Assembly (NCBI GenBank): GCA_963921425.1
Contig: OY992835.1
Coordinates: 19,158,001-19,222,000 of the forward strand
Source of the DNA: Dryas octopetala
Lineage: Eukaryota; Streptophyta; Magnoliopsida; Rosales; Rosaceae
Length of the DNA: 64,000 bases
Direction: 5' to 3'
Under the pieces are notes generated by a model. It worked only from the letters and a program-made list of their open reading frames with translations. It had not been told where the DNA came from and ran no database searches. The position numbers and the translations under genes are program-made. Position 1 is the stretch's first letter, and each line of letters begins with the position of its first letter. This document shows, piece after piece, positions 1-12,614 of the stretch.

Positions 1-4
1 CAGT

Positions 5-2742
5 TCAATTAATATATAAAAGTTTCATAAACAAACAATGGATTAGCCATAACAAAATTCTAAAAGGATATTGTATTCTCATGCCTACAGAACCAGAACT
101 AGGGATAACAGCACCCTGCAAATTATGGTGTACATTGGTGGCACTGTTTACATCCTGCATGGGTTATGCAGAAAATCCTTTTAGAAAATACAGAACAAGG
201 ACAGGTACTATGAATATGTATCTCAATATAAAAATGTTAATGATCAATGCATAACTGCTGAATAAATATTACTTACTTCAAACTCAATGAAGCAAACAGT
301 ATGCCTTTCCTGTCTCAAGACCTTCATTTGCTTAAACCCAGGTTGTCTGCATGACCAAAAATTATGAAATAAGACAAAAGGTTCTGCTATTTAGTGGGCA
401 TCTGTCCTGTGATACAAAGAGACGAAACACATTGCAAGATGAAAAGGGATGAGACATTCATACGAGCTGAATAGGCCCCTCAGTTCTTCCTCATTAATGC
501 TCTCTCCCAGATTGCCAATAAATAAGGTATTGCATGGTGGATTATCTTTTGTGTTCTGCAGGAAACCAGAAAGCATCACAAAAAAGAAAATACTATAGGC
601 TTCCTACCACATCACTCACCATGAGCAGCCAACACTCAGAAGATACTTTCCAGATATGAAACAACAATATTAAAGCAAAAAGTAAGAATGGGAAGCCCAA
701 ACCAAATGAATTGCTATACAACAATAACTATTTGGTAGGACCTATGAGCTAATAGTTTCAGATAGAACTATCCTCCAAACACGCTTCAATACAATTCATG
801 CCCACCCCTAGTCCTGAATCTAACTATCTATGTTTGAAGGTGGATATTCAGAGTGTTACAACTAATGCACAGAACTAGTTATGTATCAATTTTTAAGGCA
901 AGACCTACTAAACAATCATCTTAGCATGAGGCATCAGAAAATCACTGCATGAAACAGAGATGAGCCTGAGGCAATCTTAAACCACCCTAAGTCATTGCGT
1001 GACTTAAATAAGGAAACCTATCAAAGAGGCTCGTGCTATAAAACTCCAAATAATGGCAATCAATCCTCGCTAATATTGTGACTGAAGGAGACCTATGAGA
1101 TAACCTGGTAGTAAATATAGCTGTTTTCCAAGGGCCCATCCCAGGTTTGAGCCTCACCAGTGTCCCTTGAAATTACCTAGGAAATAAAGTGACTCAAGCA
1201 ACTTGTAACACAATTGAACTAACATAAATTAGATCCATGATATGCAGACCTCCAAGCAATGATATATGTTCACTAAAAAGAAAACGTAAGGCACATCAAA
1301 GTATTCAGGATGTTGGCCTTCTTGAATTAAGTTATAGCCTGACAAACACATTTCCAAGCATATCTCTTGTTGAATAGTTAATGAGTCCATGTCATGAGAA
1401 ATATATTAATAAACCAAAGGTATCATATGAACTCATCAGTTAGCAATCGTGTACATTCTATCCCACATTTTGTGAATAGACTATAGACAGCATGGTGATA
1501 TGTGAGTAACGTGATTAACGTAATGAAGGAGACAGGCTACACATAAGAGCATAAGCACAACAACCAGTTTTTTTTTTTTTTTGTCGAACAAAAACCAGTT
1601 GTTAAACATGCTTTAAGACAACAATTTTATAAAAACCAGGTGCTGAAGACACATATGGCACAGTTTATTACCAGAACAGGTACATAACTGCTAGGTGCAG
1701 GTACAGGAGCAGAAGGGGGCATTGGTACCGGAGGAACAGGATAACCTCCATATGGATCATATGGAGGAGGTGGGGGAGCCATATACCTGGGCCACATAAG
1801 CAACATTAACATGAGCCATATACATATTCCATTCTAATATCTGTTCCTTAAAAAAATAACAATATTTCAGGCAGGAAACTAGATGAGAAAGTTTAATTAC
1901 CCATGTGGTCCCCAAACAGGTGGGGGAGGTGGATGAAAAGGAGATGGGCTGCTATAACCAGTCTGTGTGTAGTCACCACCAGTTCGCAACCGTTTACTTT
2001 GATCATAAGCACTTGAATCCGAAACAATTCCTGCAGTTCCAACCAATATTAGCGCATTGTAACACAGGACATCAAACTCTCAACAGCTAATTGGAAACCA
2101 TTCATATTAAGATTCGTGACCAAACAATAAGGTGGTAATGGTAAACAGAAGTAACAGAACCCAACATTTGGGAAACTAATACATTGATTAATCCACTGAC
2201 CCTATAAAACAATAACAAATTGAGCATCTCATTCTCACCTCTCTTAACAAAAAGATTCTTCTTTGCCATCTCGGTGTGCAGTACCGACTTCGACTCTGTA
2301 TCGAAAACCATACTCTGAACCCCAAAATCCAACAAAAAATCCAAACTTGAACATCAATAAAGAGCAAAAACAATAATATGACAATACAAAGCCAAAGCTA
2401 CAACAACAAAGAAACAACCTGAAGGGCGTCTTTGGCAGCAATGGCTTGCTGAGCAGTAGAGAAGAGGGCGAAACTCATGGGCTTCTCGCCTTTGTAGTTG
2501 ACCTGCGAGGCCTCGTAACCCGGCAGCCATCTAAGGAGGTTCTGTATCTCCCTCTCCTTGACGTCCTCGGGTAGACCCGTGATGAAGATGGTGCGGACCT
2601 CGTCGGTGGCGGGTCGGTTCGGGTTGTCGACAAGGTGGTGGGGCGGAGGAGGCGCGGAGGCGGCGACTGCGGGCGGAGGGGGAGGAGCGGCGGCGGCCGG
2701 CGGCCATTGCTGGTGATATGGGTGGATCCCCGCACCGGCCAT
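5..2742 (-). CDS. RRM-type RNA-binding protein (At3g21215-like), 3' end uncertain
   Basis: Seven exons can be placed on the minus strand: 2742-2419, 2314-2239, 2030-1901, 1786-1672, 555-464, 346-277 and 154 down to an in-frame stop at 7-5, giving about 318 aa. A proline/alanine-rich N-terminus leads into a first RRM (TIFITGLPEDVKEREIQNLL, ending AKKNLFVKRG). A Pro-rich linker follows, then a second RRM starting NTLFIGNLGESINEEEL with the RNP1-like RHTVCFIEFE. This arrangement matches the plant family that includes Arabidopsis At3g21215, also resembling animal RBPMS and yeast scw1. The role is probably mRNA binding, but the target is unknown. Odd point: family members I recall end in a short basic SKNPFGKRKD-like tail, whereas this frame continues after RIQY with a hydrophobic tail to the stop at the window edge. 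A further exon outside the window, or an intron-retained end, is possible. The start ATG at 2742 begins the only Pro-rich frame leading into RRM1. Confidence 0.85.
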
Positions 2743-4129
2743 TGTCGGTTTGTGTGTGGCCCAAAACCCTCGAGTTTTTGAGATTTTGAGGAGGTACTAC
2801 TCGTTGTTGGGGAGTTTGGAATATGCGCTGTTTGCCGCGAGCGAGCGAGCGATTGGAGAATTGGGGTTGAGGAAGACTGTAAGTTCTGTAACTGACGATC
2901 CTCTCCTTTACCTGCCTTGTCTTTTTATCATGTGATGACACGTGGGTGAGACGAGATCTATGGCTCCCCATGTTTTAGGTTTTTTTGGATTTTGTTCTTC
3001 CATCATCTATAATTTTTTCTTATTTTTTTCTCATCTTCCATCGTTCTCTAATGTATACCTAATCATACAATTATACTTGATACTTAAGCTAGTTATTGGT
3101 CTACCAGTATTTCTGTCTACAATATTAAAGAAATCTCAAATTTGAATTCCTCCTATTTCAAATCTAATAATAATAATAATTAACCCAATATAATTAAAGC
3201 CATTTACCAAAAACAAAATCAATAAAATATTTCATAACATATTTAGTCAATGTATTATTTCATAATACTAATTTACTCTCTATTGATTAATATGGAATAA
3301 AATGAAATAATAGATGTTGAAATCGGCCTTATAAAATATATATTTATACGTTAATTATCATGCTGACATTAGCAACGTGTCCACCTTTCTAAATTACAAA
3401 TAAGTCAATACAAGCTATTAACATATTGTCGACGTCAACAAGGTGTCCCACTTTTTTAAACCCTAAATATGGTGACTATGTGATAGTCATTGATTTTGAA
3501 TCACACAGTCATAAATAAGTGACTATGTGACACTCATCGATTTAATATCGTTAATTGTGTGTCAATCACCAAATTTGAGTAACTTAATTTTGAATAAGTG
3601 ATTACATAATCACCAAATTTGAATTGGTGACTATTTGAAAACTATCAAGAGGGATGTAAAAGTTACGATTTGGGGGGGGCAAGAATGTCATTTTTTAGTT
3701 GAATATTAAAAATGAAAACAAAAACCTTAAAAACAAGTTTAAATCCAAGGTTTTTGTTTTCTTGAGATTTGTTATTCTAAAAAAATATTACGATCTAGAG
3801 ATGGAGGGCCGTAAATCAAGGAGAGGTATTCATCTTTTTTGTGTGATGCAGGCATACAATTATTCGGCTTTTGAGTAGCCGGAATAGAGAAATAAATAAA
3901 AGAATTCATGAAAAAGAAGATTACTCCGGAAATAAATTTAACTTCTAACAAGATAATTGTGCGACAAGTAAATGAACAACAACTTAAAAAAAGATAAAGA
4001 TGGTTACATTCAAGAACCTTTAAGTAGAATTACTAGTTGGAAAGCTGAAGGCAGCTCATCCAACAGCTGAATACAATTATTCACACCCCAGCAGAAGAAT
4101 TACTTCTAAAACTACTAGCATGAACAACA
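2743..4129. other. Intergenic, between RRM gene start and PGDH 3' end
   Basis: No credible gene. The first ~200 bases are the promoter/5' leader side of the minus-strand RRM gene. From 3350 to 3660 the DNA is AT-rich, with loose repeats of a GTGACTATGTGA-like motif (about 3470-3530) and two diverged copies of a segment ending in a CACCTTT/CACTTTT-TTAAA phrase (about 3365 and 3425). There is a G8 run near 3672. Confidence 0.6.
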
Positions 4130-4156
4130 ATACAACAACAACAACAACAACAACAA
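4130..4156. repeat. (CAA)n microsatellite
   Basis: A run of CAA trinucleotides downstream of the PGDH stop codon. It is likely to vary in length between individuals. Confidence 0.85.
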
Positions 4157-4342
4157 TGATAACAATAAATGAAAGCAGGCAAAGAATTGCCACCACTAAC
4201 TACACAACAATGCTAACACCCTGGCTTCTAGCATATCAGGGTAGGAGAATAATACTATCTAGATTAAATTCACAGTGCAGCCAAGTACATGCAAAGCTGA
4301 CCGCTTTGTTTACTGTGTAGGCATTCTCTTATTAAATTTTCT

Positions 4343-7300
4343 CTATAGCTTAACGAACACAAACTCTTCAATAGCAGGCACACACCCTATCTTCTTCAGG
4401 GTCTCCTTCTTTGGTTCCTCATCCACACCAATTGCCATTATGGCCTTCCTCTGAATGGTTCTTCCCACACTCATGAAGCTCACATTCACATTCTCGTTCC
4501 CAAGTATGTTTCCCACCCGGCCAATCATGCCAGGTTGATCCACCTGCCGGCACAAAATGAGGTTTCCTTCCAGGCTCACATCCACACCAAAGGATCCCAG
4601 ACATGTCAGATGGGGTTCCCCATATTTTACTTTCCCCTCAATGCTTATGTTCTCATTCTCTGATACAGAACTTGCAAATTTAGACTCCACATTGGATATG
4701 TGTACCTCGATTGAATCAACAGGGAACCCGGGAGATAAGTCAACAGCTACCCTTTCCTCACTTATGCGGAGACCTTTCTGCTTGGCAACAAAATCTGCAT
4801 TCACCAAATTGATAAACGAGGAAGATATCGGTTCGATGATGCCTTTAATGATCATGGCCCGGAGAAGCCTTGTGTCCAAGTCATCTGGGTCCCGAGCGGA
4901 TCTATAAACCACCCTTACAGATGTTATTCCACTCCCTCCTGCTACTAATTGTACAGCCAGCCTACCCAGCTTCTCAGCTAGCAAAACATAAGGAGCCAAC
5001 TCTGACACAACCTAAGGACATGAACCATGTTTCAGCTTAATCTTCCGGTATGAATTACTATATTTTATTGGATAATGGGAATCATGTACCATGCATCACA
5101 TACCTCAGCAGGGACCATGGGAGCATTGACAGCAGTTGCAGAAAGTTCACCATTCAATGCTTCTACTACAGCCTCTGCTATTTCAATGGCTACACCTTCC
5201 TGAAATATTATGTTTCATACAGAAAGTTCAGTAACTTAAAGAAAGTAAGATATTTTTCCACAAAAAAGTTTGATCAATAGAGGATATTAATTTTGAGGAA
5301 ATGATAAGAGAAATTAAACATACCTGTGCTTCCATTGTGCTAGCTCCAAGATGAGGTGTGACTGTGACATTCTCATGTTGCACTAACTTGCTATCTTTGG
5401 GTGGAGGCTCCTCTGTGAACACATCAAGTGCTGCCTGTTCCAAAACATTGCAACAAACATAACAGAAATTTATGCATAGATCAAAGAAATACTAAAATCT
5501 GAAGCCAAATCAGGAAAGGCATATCTCATGAATAGAATATATAGATCAAATTTTTCCCCCTTTATAAATTAAAGTGGGAGGCTTCCATCTAAAATTCTTA
5601 TCTAGCAGTCATCTGAGGAAATGAATACTGTCGTGAACAATTGGGAAAGACCAAAGACAAGATGATATATATTATTAGGTTGAGCATATCTCACACAAAC
5701 ATGTTATGCTTCTAAGTTTAACATGATCATTCATGACATAAATTGGCGACTCATACCTGAGCAACAACCCCACTATCAAGGGCTCTCACCAATGCATCTT
5801 CGTCGATGACTCCACCCCTGGCAACATTGATGATGCGAACTCCCTTCTTCATCTTTGCAAATGTTTCATCATTGAACACCTTTTTTGTAGTAGGGGTCAG
5901 TGGCATATGCAATGAGATGAAATCTGCAGTGGAGATGGCCTGGTCGAAAGAGACCAAATCCACACCAACCGCACGGGCTCTGTCAGCTGGGGCATATGGA
6001 TCATGAGAAATAACATGCATTCCCAAGCCTTTTGCACGTCTAGCAACTTCGGATCCAACTTTTCCGAATCCCATTACTGCTAATGTCTTCCCAACCAGAG
6101 AGACACCAACATACTTGTTTCGCTTCCATTGTCCTGCAGAACACCATTACATCCATGTTAGTCTTATCTGCAGGTAAGCAGTACAATTTTATAGAAAATG
6201 GCAATCCATCCTAACATTTAAGCAGTCTGAAGATAATAACAGTGAACCAATGTGAGTAACCTTCAAGCGCTTCAACGGTAAAATTCGTAATAGACCTTGA
6301 AAACTCAACTTCTTGGGCCAAAACCAAAACCGAATGTGTTAATTAAAATCTTTGTCATCAATTTTACAATCAAAACATTTCACAATTTATTGAACTGAGA
6401 ATTTATGGTCACTACATTACAATCATTGACTTAGCCAAAACCCCAAAATGGGATTCAGGCTTAGTTGAGTTAGAGTTGCAAATGTCTATCCTTTCATTCA
6501 TTCTGATTTAATACAGACAAGCATATTGAACACAGGCTCATTTGCAAAGGTCCCATATCAGAAACCCTAACAAATCGCCACAGAAGAGTATAAGATTGCT
6601 CAAATGCAAACTTCACAGGAAAGCAACTGTGTGTTTCAGAACCCCAATCAATCATATTTGTCTTCAACGATGTAAAAAGAGATCTCCATAACTAGGTAGT
6701 AGCAGATTCTAAAATATGGCTAAACGCCCCTGCTCATATAATGTCTGACACATTTTGATTCCTGATTCTCATAAAAAGAATTTTTTTTTTTTTTTTTCTT
6801 TTTTACATGCTATGCCCACATGTGAAGCATGTGCACCCACCGCTTATATGTGCCTGTCCAACCATATACAACCATTTTTGTTCTCTTGCTTGGGACAATC
6901 ATATTTCTACCCAGAAAACGACAGATCACACAAAATTCAATGCAAACAGTACATGTAAAACATTTTCTACAGATAAGAACAAAAGCGGAAAGTCGACCCC
7001 GGCAAGGTGGGTGTCACCAAACTCAGCAAAGCAAATCAAATCAAATACAAAGACTTAACAATTAATTTCCCAATTCATATCAATTAATTTCATCAACAAC
7101 CAAGCATAAGATTAACTTCTTCTATATCATAATAGATCCGTACCGGATAGTTTGAAAGGGTAAGCATGAAATTAAAATTATTCAGATTTAACAGATTCGT
7201 GTGATTTGCAGATGATTGCATGTCAGAGTTTACTTCAATAATTAATTTTAAAGTGTTTGTTTAAGCTTCTTCATATGTTTTAATCATAATTCATAATTAA

Positions 7301-8017
7301 GCAAAATAAAAGATTAAAAGGATCTAATAATTAAAGAAAATAAATATTTAAAGCAAATTAAATACCAGCTTTCATGGAGGCATCAGCCTGAGCAACATTC
7401 CTGGACATGGCGGTGAGGAGAGCAATCCCATGCTCGGCGGCGGCGACGGTGTTGGCTGTCGGCGCGTTGACGACCAAGCAACCGAACTCGGTGGCGGACT
7501 GCAGATCCACATTGTCAATACCAACCCCGGCCCTCCCCACCACCTTCAACCGCCCCTTGGCGGCCTCGAACACCTCCCGAGTCACCTTCGTCCCGCTCCG
7601 CACGATGAGCGCGTCGCACGACGCGATCTTCGCGCGTAGCTCCTCGGGCTTGAGGTTGTACGCGCACTCCAAGTTGCCGAAGGCGCGTAGAACCTCCAGC
7701 CCTGCCTCTCCGAGTTTTTCGGAGACTAAAATCGTCGGCTTGTTGGGATCTCCGGAGGCCTTGCGCTGCACGGAGGTCTCGGACGACGCGGACTCTGCTG
7801 TTTTTGAAACGTTGGTGATGAGGAATGAGTTACGAGCGTGAGCGTAACCGCCATGGGAATGGGAATGAGAGAGTTTTAAGGAGGTGGGTTTGGAGGTGGT
7901 GTTGAGGAATGAGAGAAGGGTGGCTTTGGAGGAGGATGGTGACTGTGAAGAAGAAGGAGATGGAGTGGTGAAGGAGGAGGTGGAGATGGCTTTGATGGAA
8001 GAAGCAGAGGAAGCCAT
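4343..8017 (-). CDS. PGDH: D-3-phosphoglycerate dehydrogenase, plastid form
   Basis: First committed enzyme of the phosphorylated serine pathway: oxidises 3-phosphoglycerate to 3-phosphohydroxypyruvate with NAD+. Exons 8017-7366, 6133-5757, 5434-5324, 5199-5104 and 5011-4343 sum to 1905 nt (634 aa), close to Arabidopsis PGDHs (about 600-620). The first ~80 residues are rich in Ser/Thr and basic, as expected for a plastid transit peptide. The catalytic part starts [17 protein letters not shown]. The Rossmann motif GFGKVG is at residues 239-244. The [11 protein letters not shown] segment carries the catalytic Arg, and PHLGAST carries the catalytic His (H371). The C-terminus has an intervening domain and then an ACT-type regulatory domain ([15 protein letters not shown]), the usual site of allosteric control by serine. 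All key residues are present, so I expect an active enzyme. Intron 1 (7365-6134) is the longest and holds a T-run near 6781. Confidence 0.96.
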
Positions 8018-9680
8018 GGAAGCTGGGAAGTGTGTTTTTGGGTATGAGTGTGATTGTTGTTGATTGTTGGGATCTTAAATGGAGTTTTGTAACTCCCAAT
8101 TTGAGATGGTCTCAAATTTTTTTAACGGTGTTTGTAACCGTACCAAGAATAGATAATTTTTGGGAGAGTAATTTTTGGTGTTTGTAAATTACAGCCTTCT
8201 ATACCCATGGGTTGCACTTGCACCATTTGATTTTTAGATGGCAAAATAAACTCCACACTCCCCATGCGACTCATTTCTTCACCGGTCTTTACGTAAACAT
8301 CAAAATCTACAACGTTTAAATTTACAACTCTTGTTTCACCTTGCTTATCTTGAGTCATGCATCACTTCACGTTGATTTGATTCGATTAAACTTTTATGAC
8401 TATGAGATTTAAGTGTTGGACCGTTGGTAGAGTACTAGAGTCTTCTAATTTACAATTTTAGGCTTCCTTTCCTCAGGGGGGGAACGAAAAAGATGAGGTA
8501 TTATTAGAGGCCCCATGTCTGAATCCATGATTGCTCTTTTGCTCCATTAAAAATGGACAAGTACCTACTTTTTAATTTCTTTCAATCCAGTATGGCCACA
8601 AGTCACTGCTTTCAAGTAATTAATAATCAAGCAAGCTACAATTCAGCATCTATTTTTATTTGAGAAAAGAGAATTTATTTGATATTTCTTCCAACATAAT
8701 TGAGAGAAAGATCAAAAGATCAATAACTAGTTACTTACAATTTAAGATTTGTTTGAGCTGATCATATTAATATGAATAGCATATTTGATTAAAGGTTAAA
8801 CAAGATGCATTTGATCATTGTTTTAGGCTTTTAGCTTTATTATTATTTGACAACATGCATGTTAACTGAGAATATTCCCTCATATACATAGTATGATCCA
8901 TATGATATTATCTCACAATCCAAGTACACAAACTCTCTCTCTCTCTCTCTCTCCAATAATGATGAATGAGAAGACATCAAACTTACTTAGCTAGTCAGTC
9001 CATCGTACCATGCGTGTGGGTCTAAATCTAATTGATCATGGAACCTCTTATTTCATTGCGCACCCAACCATTCAACTTTGTCTTTTCGTGGGTCCTTCCT
9101 AATTGATTTTGCTTCAATCTTCAATGGGAGCTAATCTAGAGTTCTGCCTTTTTAATTTCCACAATTTAATACCAAGATCAAAATTATTCATTCAATCACT
9201 CTATATATTAAGGAAAAAACTTATATATGCTTATGTTATAGTGATGTGACTTTCTTAAAAAAAGAGATAGAGACAAAAAATAAGAGAAAAAGAGTGAAAG
9301 AAGAGAAAGAACCAATAAAATAGGAGACATATTATATGGTATCACATGAGAGATAATTAAGTAAGTTCTTCTCATACATTAATTGACAATTTGAATGTTG
9401 TAATCTACCAACTGACCTATACAAAAATCTAAGTGCCACATCTTGTGATGTTATAACTTGAAGTGATCATCAGATTTTGTATATTATGTAAATTTAAACA
9501 AGTCATTTATAAGTTTTTTTGGTTTGTGTGTTGAGTATCTAGTCTATATGAATGTATATAAAGTTTGTTACTGTTTATCATTTTTTTTTATCCGATAAGT
9601 ATTCTCAAATATTTTAAAGTGTACGTAATAGTATTTCTTAGTTTCTATTTTATTAGTTAAGTTATTAAGTTGGGGTCATG
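8018..9680. other. Intergenic, PGDH promoter side
   Basis: No gene recognised. It starts with the PGDH 5' leader and promoter, including a short phrase repeated near 8130 and 8177. A (CT)n microsatellite lies at about 8932-8953. The remainder is AT-rich. A minus-strand frame at 8122-8358 has no family resemblance and was not called. Confidence 0.5.
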
Positions 9681-9861
9681 AGAAATTATTATGTATATCG
9701 ATACGCTGTCATGTGGTATAATTAATTTATATGTCATAATATGAGTGAATATTATTAATATTATATCCTATTAATATAAATATATCGTTCAATAATATCC
9801 TTACACGTTGAATTGATTACACTACGTGATGGTATATTAATCGGTTATACTTAATAATTTT
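9681..9861. mobile_element. MITE, copy 1 of a two-copy family
   Basis: An AT-rich 181 bp segment that aligns along its whole length with 26893-27070. Both copies start AGAAATTATTATGTATA and end with its imperfect inverse, giving ~20 bp terminal inverted repeats. No coding capacity. Copy 2 sits as an insertion within another repeat and so defines the ends. Confidence 0.75.
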
Positions 9862-9914
9862 TCGTCCCTATATCAAAAAAAGAAACCAAAGGTTTAAACC
9901 TTAACAAAGGGCGC

Positions 9915-10204
9915 TGATAATGTATTTAGAACTGATGGAGGTTATACCAGAAGCTAGGTTAATTAGTCCTAATTGTGATTAGTTGAGTCGGTTAACATAG
10001 ATAGTCAGCTGAGTTGTTATGCTGTTAGTTTAGTTGTAACAGTAAGGATATTCTTGTAATTGTGCCTGTGCATATAAGACATGCACCAGTCTTTGTACGA
10101 ACATACAGTGAAGAACTATATATATCAAACACTTTCCTTTTCTTCTCTGCTTTCTCTCTCAATCTCTCTGTTTTTTTGTTCATTATCAGTATCATCCTCA
10201 ACAT
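9915..10204 (+). repeat. Possible solo LTR
   Basis: A ~290 bp segment starting TGATAATG and ending CTCAACA. Its internal layout is LTR-like: a promoter-like CATATAAG around 10071, then a pyrimidine-rich stretch. I see no tRNA primer site next to it and no clear 5 bp target duplication, so this is a weak call; it could be unrelated intergenic DNA. Confidence 0.3.
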
Positions 10205-12614
10205 CACAGTTCTGCTATCAAGAACTATACCTTTTAAAAAACTATACACTTTCTTAATTTCAATCACTTGATTCATTTCCACTAGCATACTCCACTTTGA
10301 AGCTGATAATTGTCTCGATCTCCTACCTTTTCTCATGCTCAATAATCATGCATGCTCTTTTTGAAAAAAAAAAAAAAATGTTAAAGACTCCCAACTATAT
10401 ATTTATCTAGATTCATTAATGACATGGTTGTAATTTTTTTCTATTATTAATCTATATATATTAGAAAAATATTGGTAGGAATCTGCGATCCAAAAATATA
10501 GTTACATTAGAAAATGACTGAAATAAAAAAGTACATGTGGAATGAGATCCCATCATCCAAATTAACTATAACTAAGATAAAAAAGTACATCCCCAGGACC
10601 CCAGCCAAAAAAAAACAGAAAAAAAAGTGTACATTGGGGTTGGCATCAATTATTTTTTTAGAAAGCTCTAAGAAACTTTGGTCAAAATTCCTTGCCTTTT
10701 TATCGTGCTAGCATTTAGTATTCGCAAAGTGCCAACCCCAAAAAAAAAAAAAACTCACAAAGTGATAGTTAAAATATGTCCACCTTATGACATTATAATT
10801 TTTAATTGATTATTATTAATAATCTTATTTTCTGAATCTCTCTTCTTTATTCCTGAGCAAATGCCTTTTTTAATTTATAAAGGAGCATCCTCCGTACTGG
10901 AGCTAGATGCCTAGTCTTGGAACATAAATTACATAATGATTAATGAGAGCTAGACAATCAGCAGGGCTTGCATTTAGTTGAATCTGTCCATGAACTTGGC
11001 CAAATACATTTACGTTACCACAGGGAAGTAAGTTTGTATAATGGGCCGGCTTGAACTTACTTCATTTCTTTTTCAGACTATGGACCGACCCAGCTCAGCA
11101 TTATGAATGGGCTGGGCCGACCCTGTTTGTATTTTGGATAAAGCATGGACTCGATACTACTACTAGTTTACTAGTATGAGGTGGTGAAGTGGTTCCCTTA
11201 ATTTCCTGTTATGTCTTTCACAAAAGTATTTTTATGAGATTATATATAGAGTTATAAACACTTAGCTGAAGACTGCAAAACTTTGAATTTGGTTGTAATG
11301 GGTGGCTTTCCCAAAACCAAAAGGGCTATCAATTTTTGTATTTACAGATGAATATGATGAACATGGAATTACAGATTTGTGTCAACACTTGTACATTAGT
11401 TTAGGCAATGTATACAAAAATTAACAGATATAAGCAAAATAATATTAGGGAATTTGCAGTGAGCTGTTATGGTTTTGTGTTCCATATAGCCTTCATCTTT
11501 TAATGCCCTCTCATGAAGGTCAAGAGTAACAAAGCAGAAGCAAGATCTTCATTGCCTTTGTTAATCTCAATCTTATGGGAGCTCAGCTCAAAGCAAGTAC
11601 TGCATGCCCATTGGGCTTTCAGTGAGCTGTTATAGGAGTTACTCAGTTGCTCATTATCTCAGACTCACTTCATTTTCTTATCCTTAATTTATTTTCCAAG
11701 ACCTAAATATGGGTAATTTGGTGAATGATGATACTGCTATGCATACACATAACTCTGACAAATTTTACCAAAATTTACATTAATTGCTGTTTAGAACTGT
11801 TGTTGATAAGGACTATTTTCTCACTGTCCAACTTAATGCATATCATGTACTGCATGATCTTATGAAACATAGCACCAACACCATAAACCCACGAATGACT
11901 GACATTTTTCTTCTATTCATTTTGTCATCCAAGCAACTGAGAAAGCTGTAATAAAATAGTTTTAGCATGGTTTGAATAATTTTAACTTCTTAACACAGCA
12001 CTACCTTTCACTTGCAGTGTTCATAAAAAAAGAGCACAAACTTATTACCTGATGTGTTAAGGGGCTCAAGAAACTGCCTGCATAAGCCAAACAGTATAGC
12101 AATTTACAGAGATTGTAATTTCTACAATTCAAGTAAATGTCTAGTAAATGTCCGGAAGACAGAAAGGTCAAATACTGCTCAATTGCTCATGCTATATGCT
12201 AAGTAAAATTTTCTTGGAACAGAAACTATACAATTTGTTCATTCAGTTTTATTCAGTTCAGAGCTGCTGAGACATGCCACTATTAATCTTTTCTGGCAAC
12301 ATGTACTTATCATAATTTCTGTCATTATGAAAGAATGAATCAACAGACTAACTCTCCTGACAGCACCATCTACACTGCATCTACAGGAAATTACAGAAGA
12401 ACTAAACAAAGTAAAGCCAACCAACAGCACTGAGTATGCCACAGTTCCTTTCAGGTCAACAGATTCTAGATGATCAATTGATCATTTTATATCCCGTTCT
12501 CTCTTTCGTTAACTTCTGCCCAACGAATCTGCCCAAATTAACCAAACAAAATAGTCAGTTTTCAATAAAAATTTTCTTGTACAATGACTGTAAACATGAT
12601 TTGAAGACACTTAC
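10205..12614. other. Intergenic / 3' flank of GMC oxidoreductase gene
   Basis: Mostly AT-rich, with A-runs at about 10364-10378 and 10740-10753. The only coding hint is 11599-11500 (minus). It starts after a CAG acceptor, has the phase needed to follow the GMC exon ending at 12615, and reads about 33 codons to a stop. The peptide lacks the expected family ending, so it is not called as an exon. Confidence 0.4.

Noticed and set aside
8122-8358. 78-codon minus frame upstream of PGDH
   Set aside because: No motif or similarity recognised; lies in the promoter side of PGDH.
12239-12442. 67-codon minus frame, tested as the missing last exon of the GMC gene
   Set aside because: Does not begin with the family ending, and its Cys/Ser-rich sequence has no resemblance.
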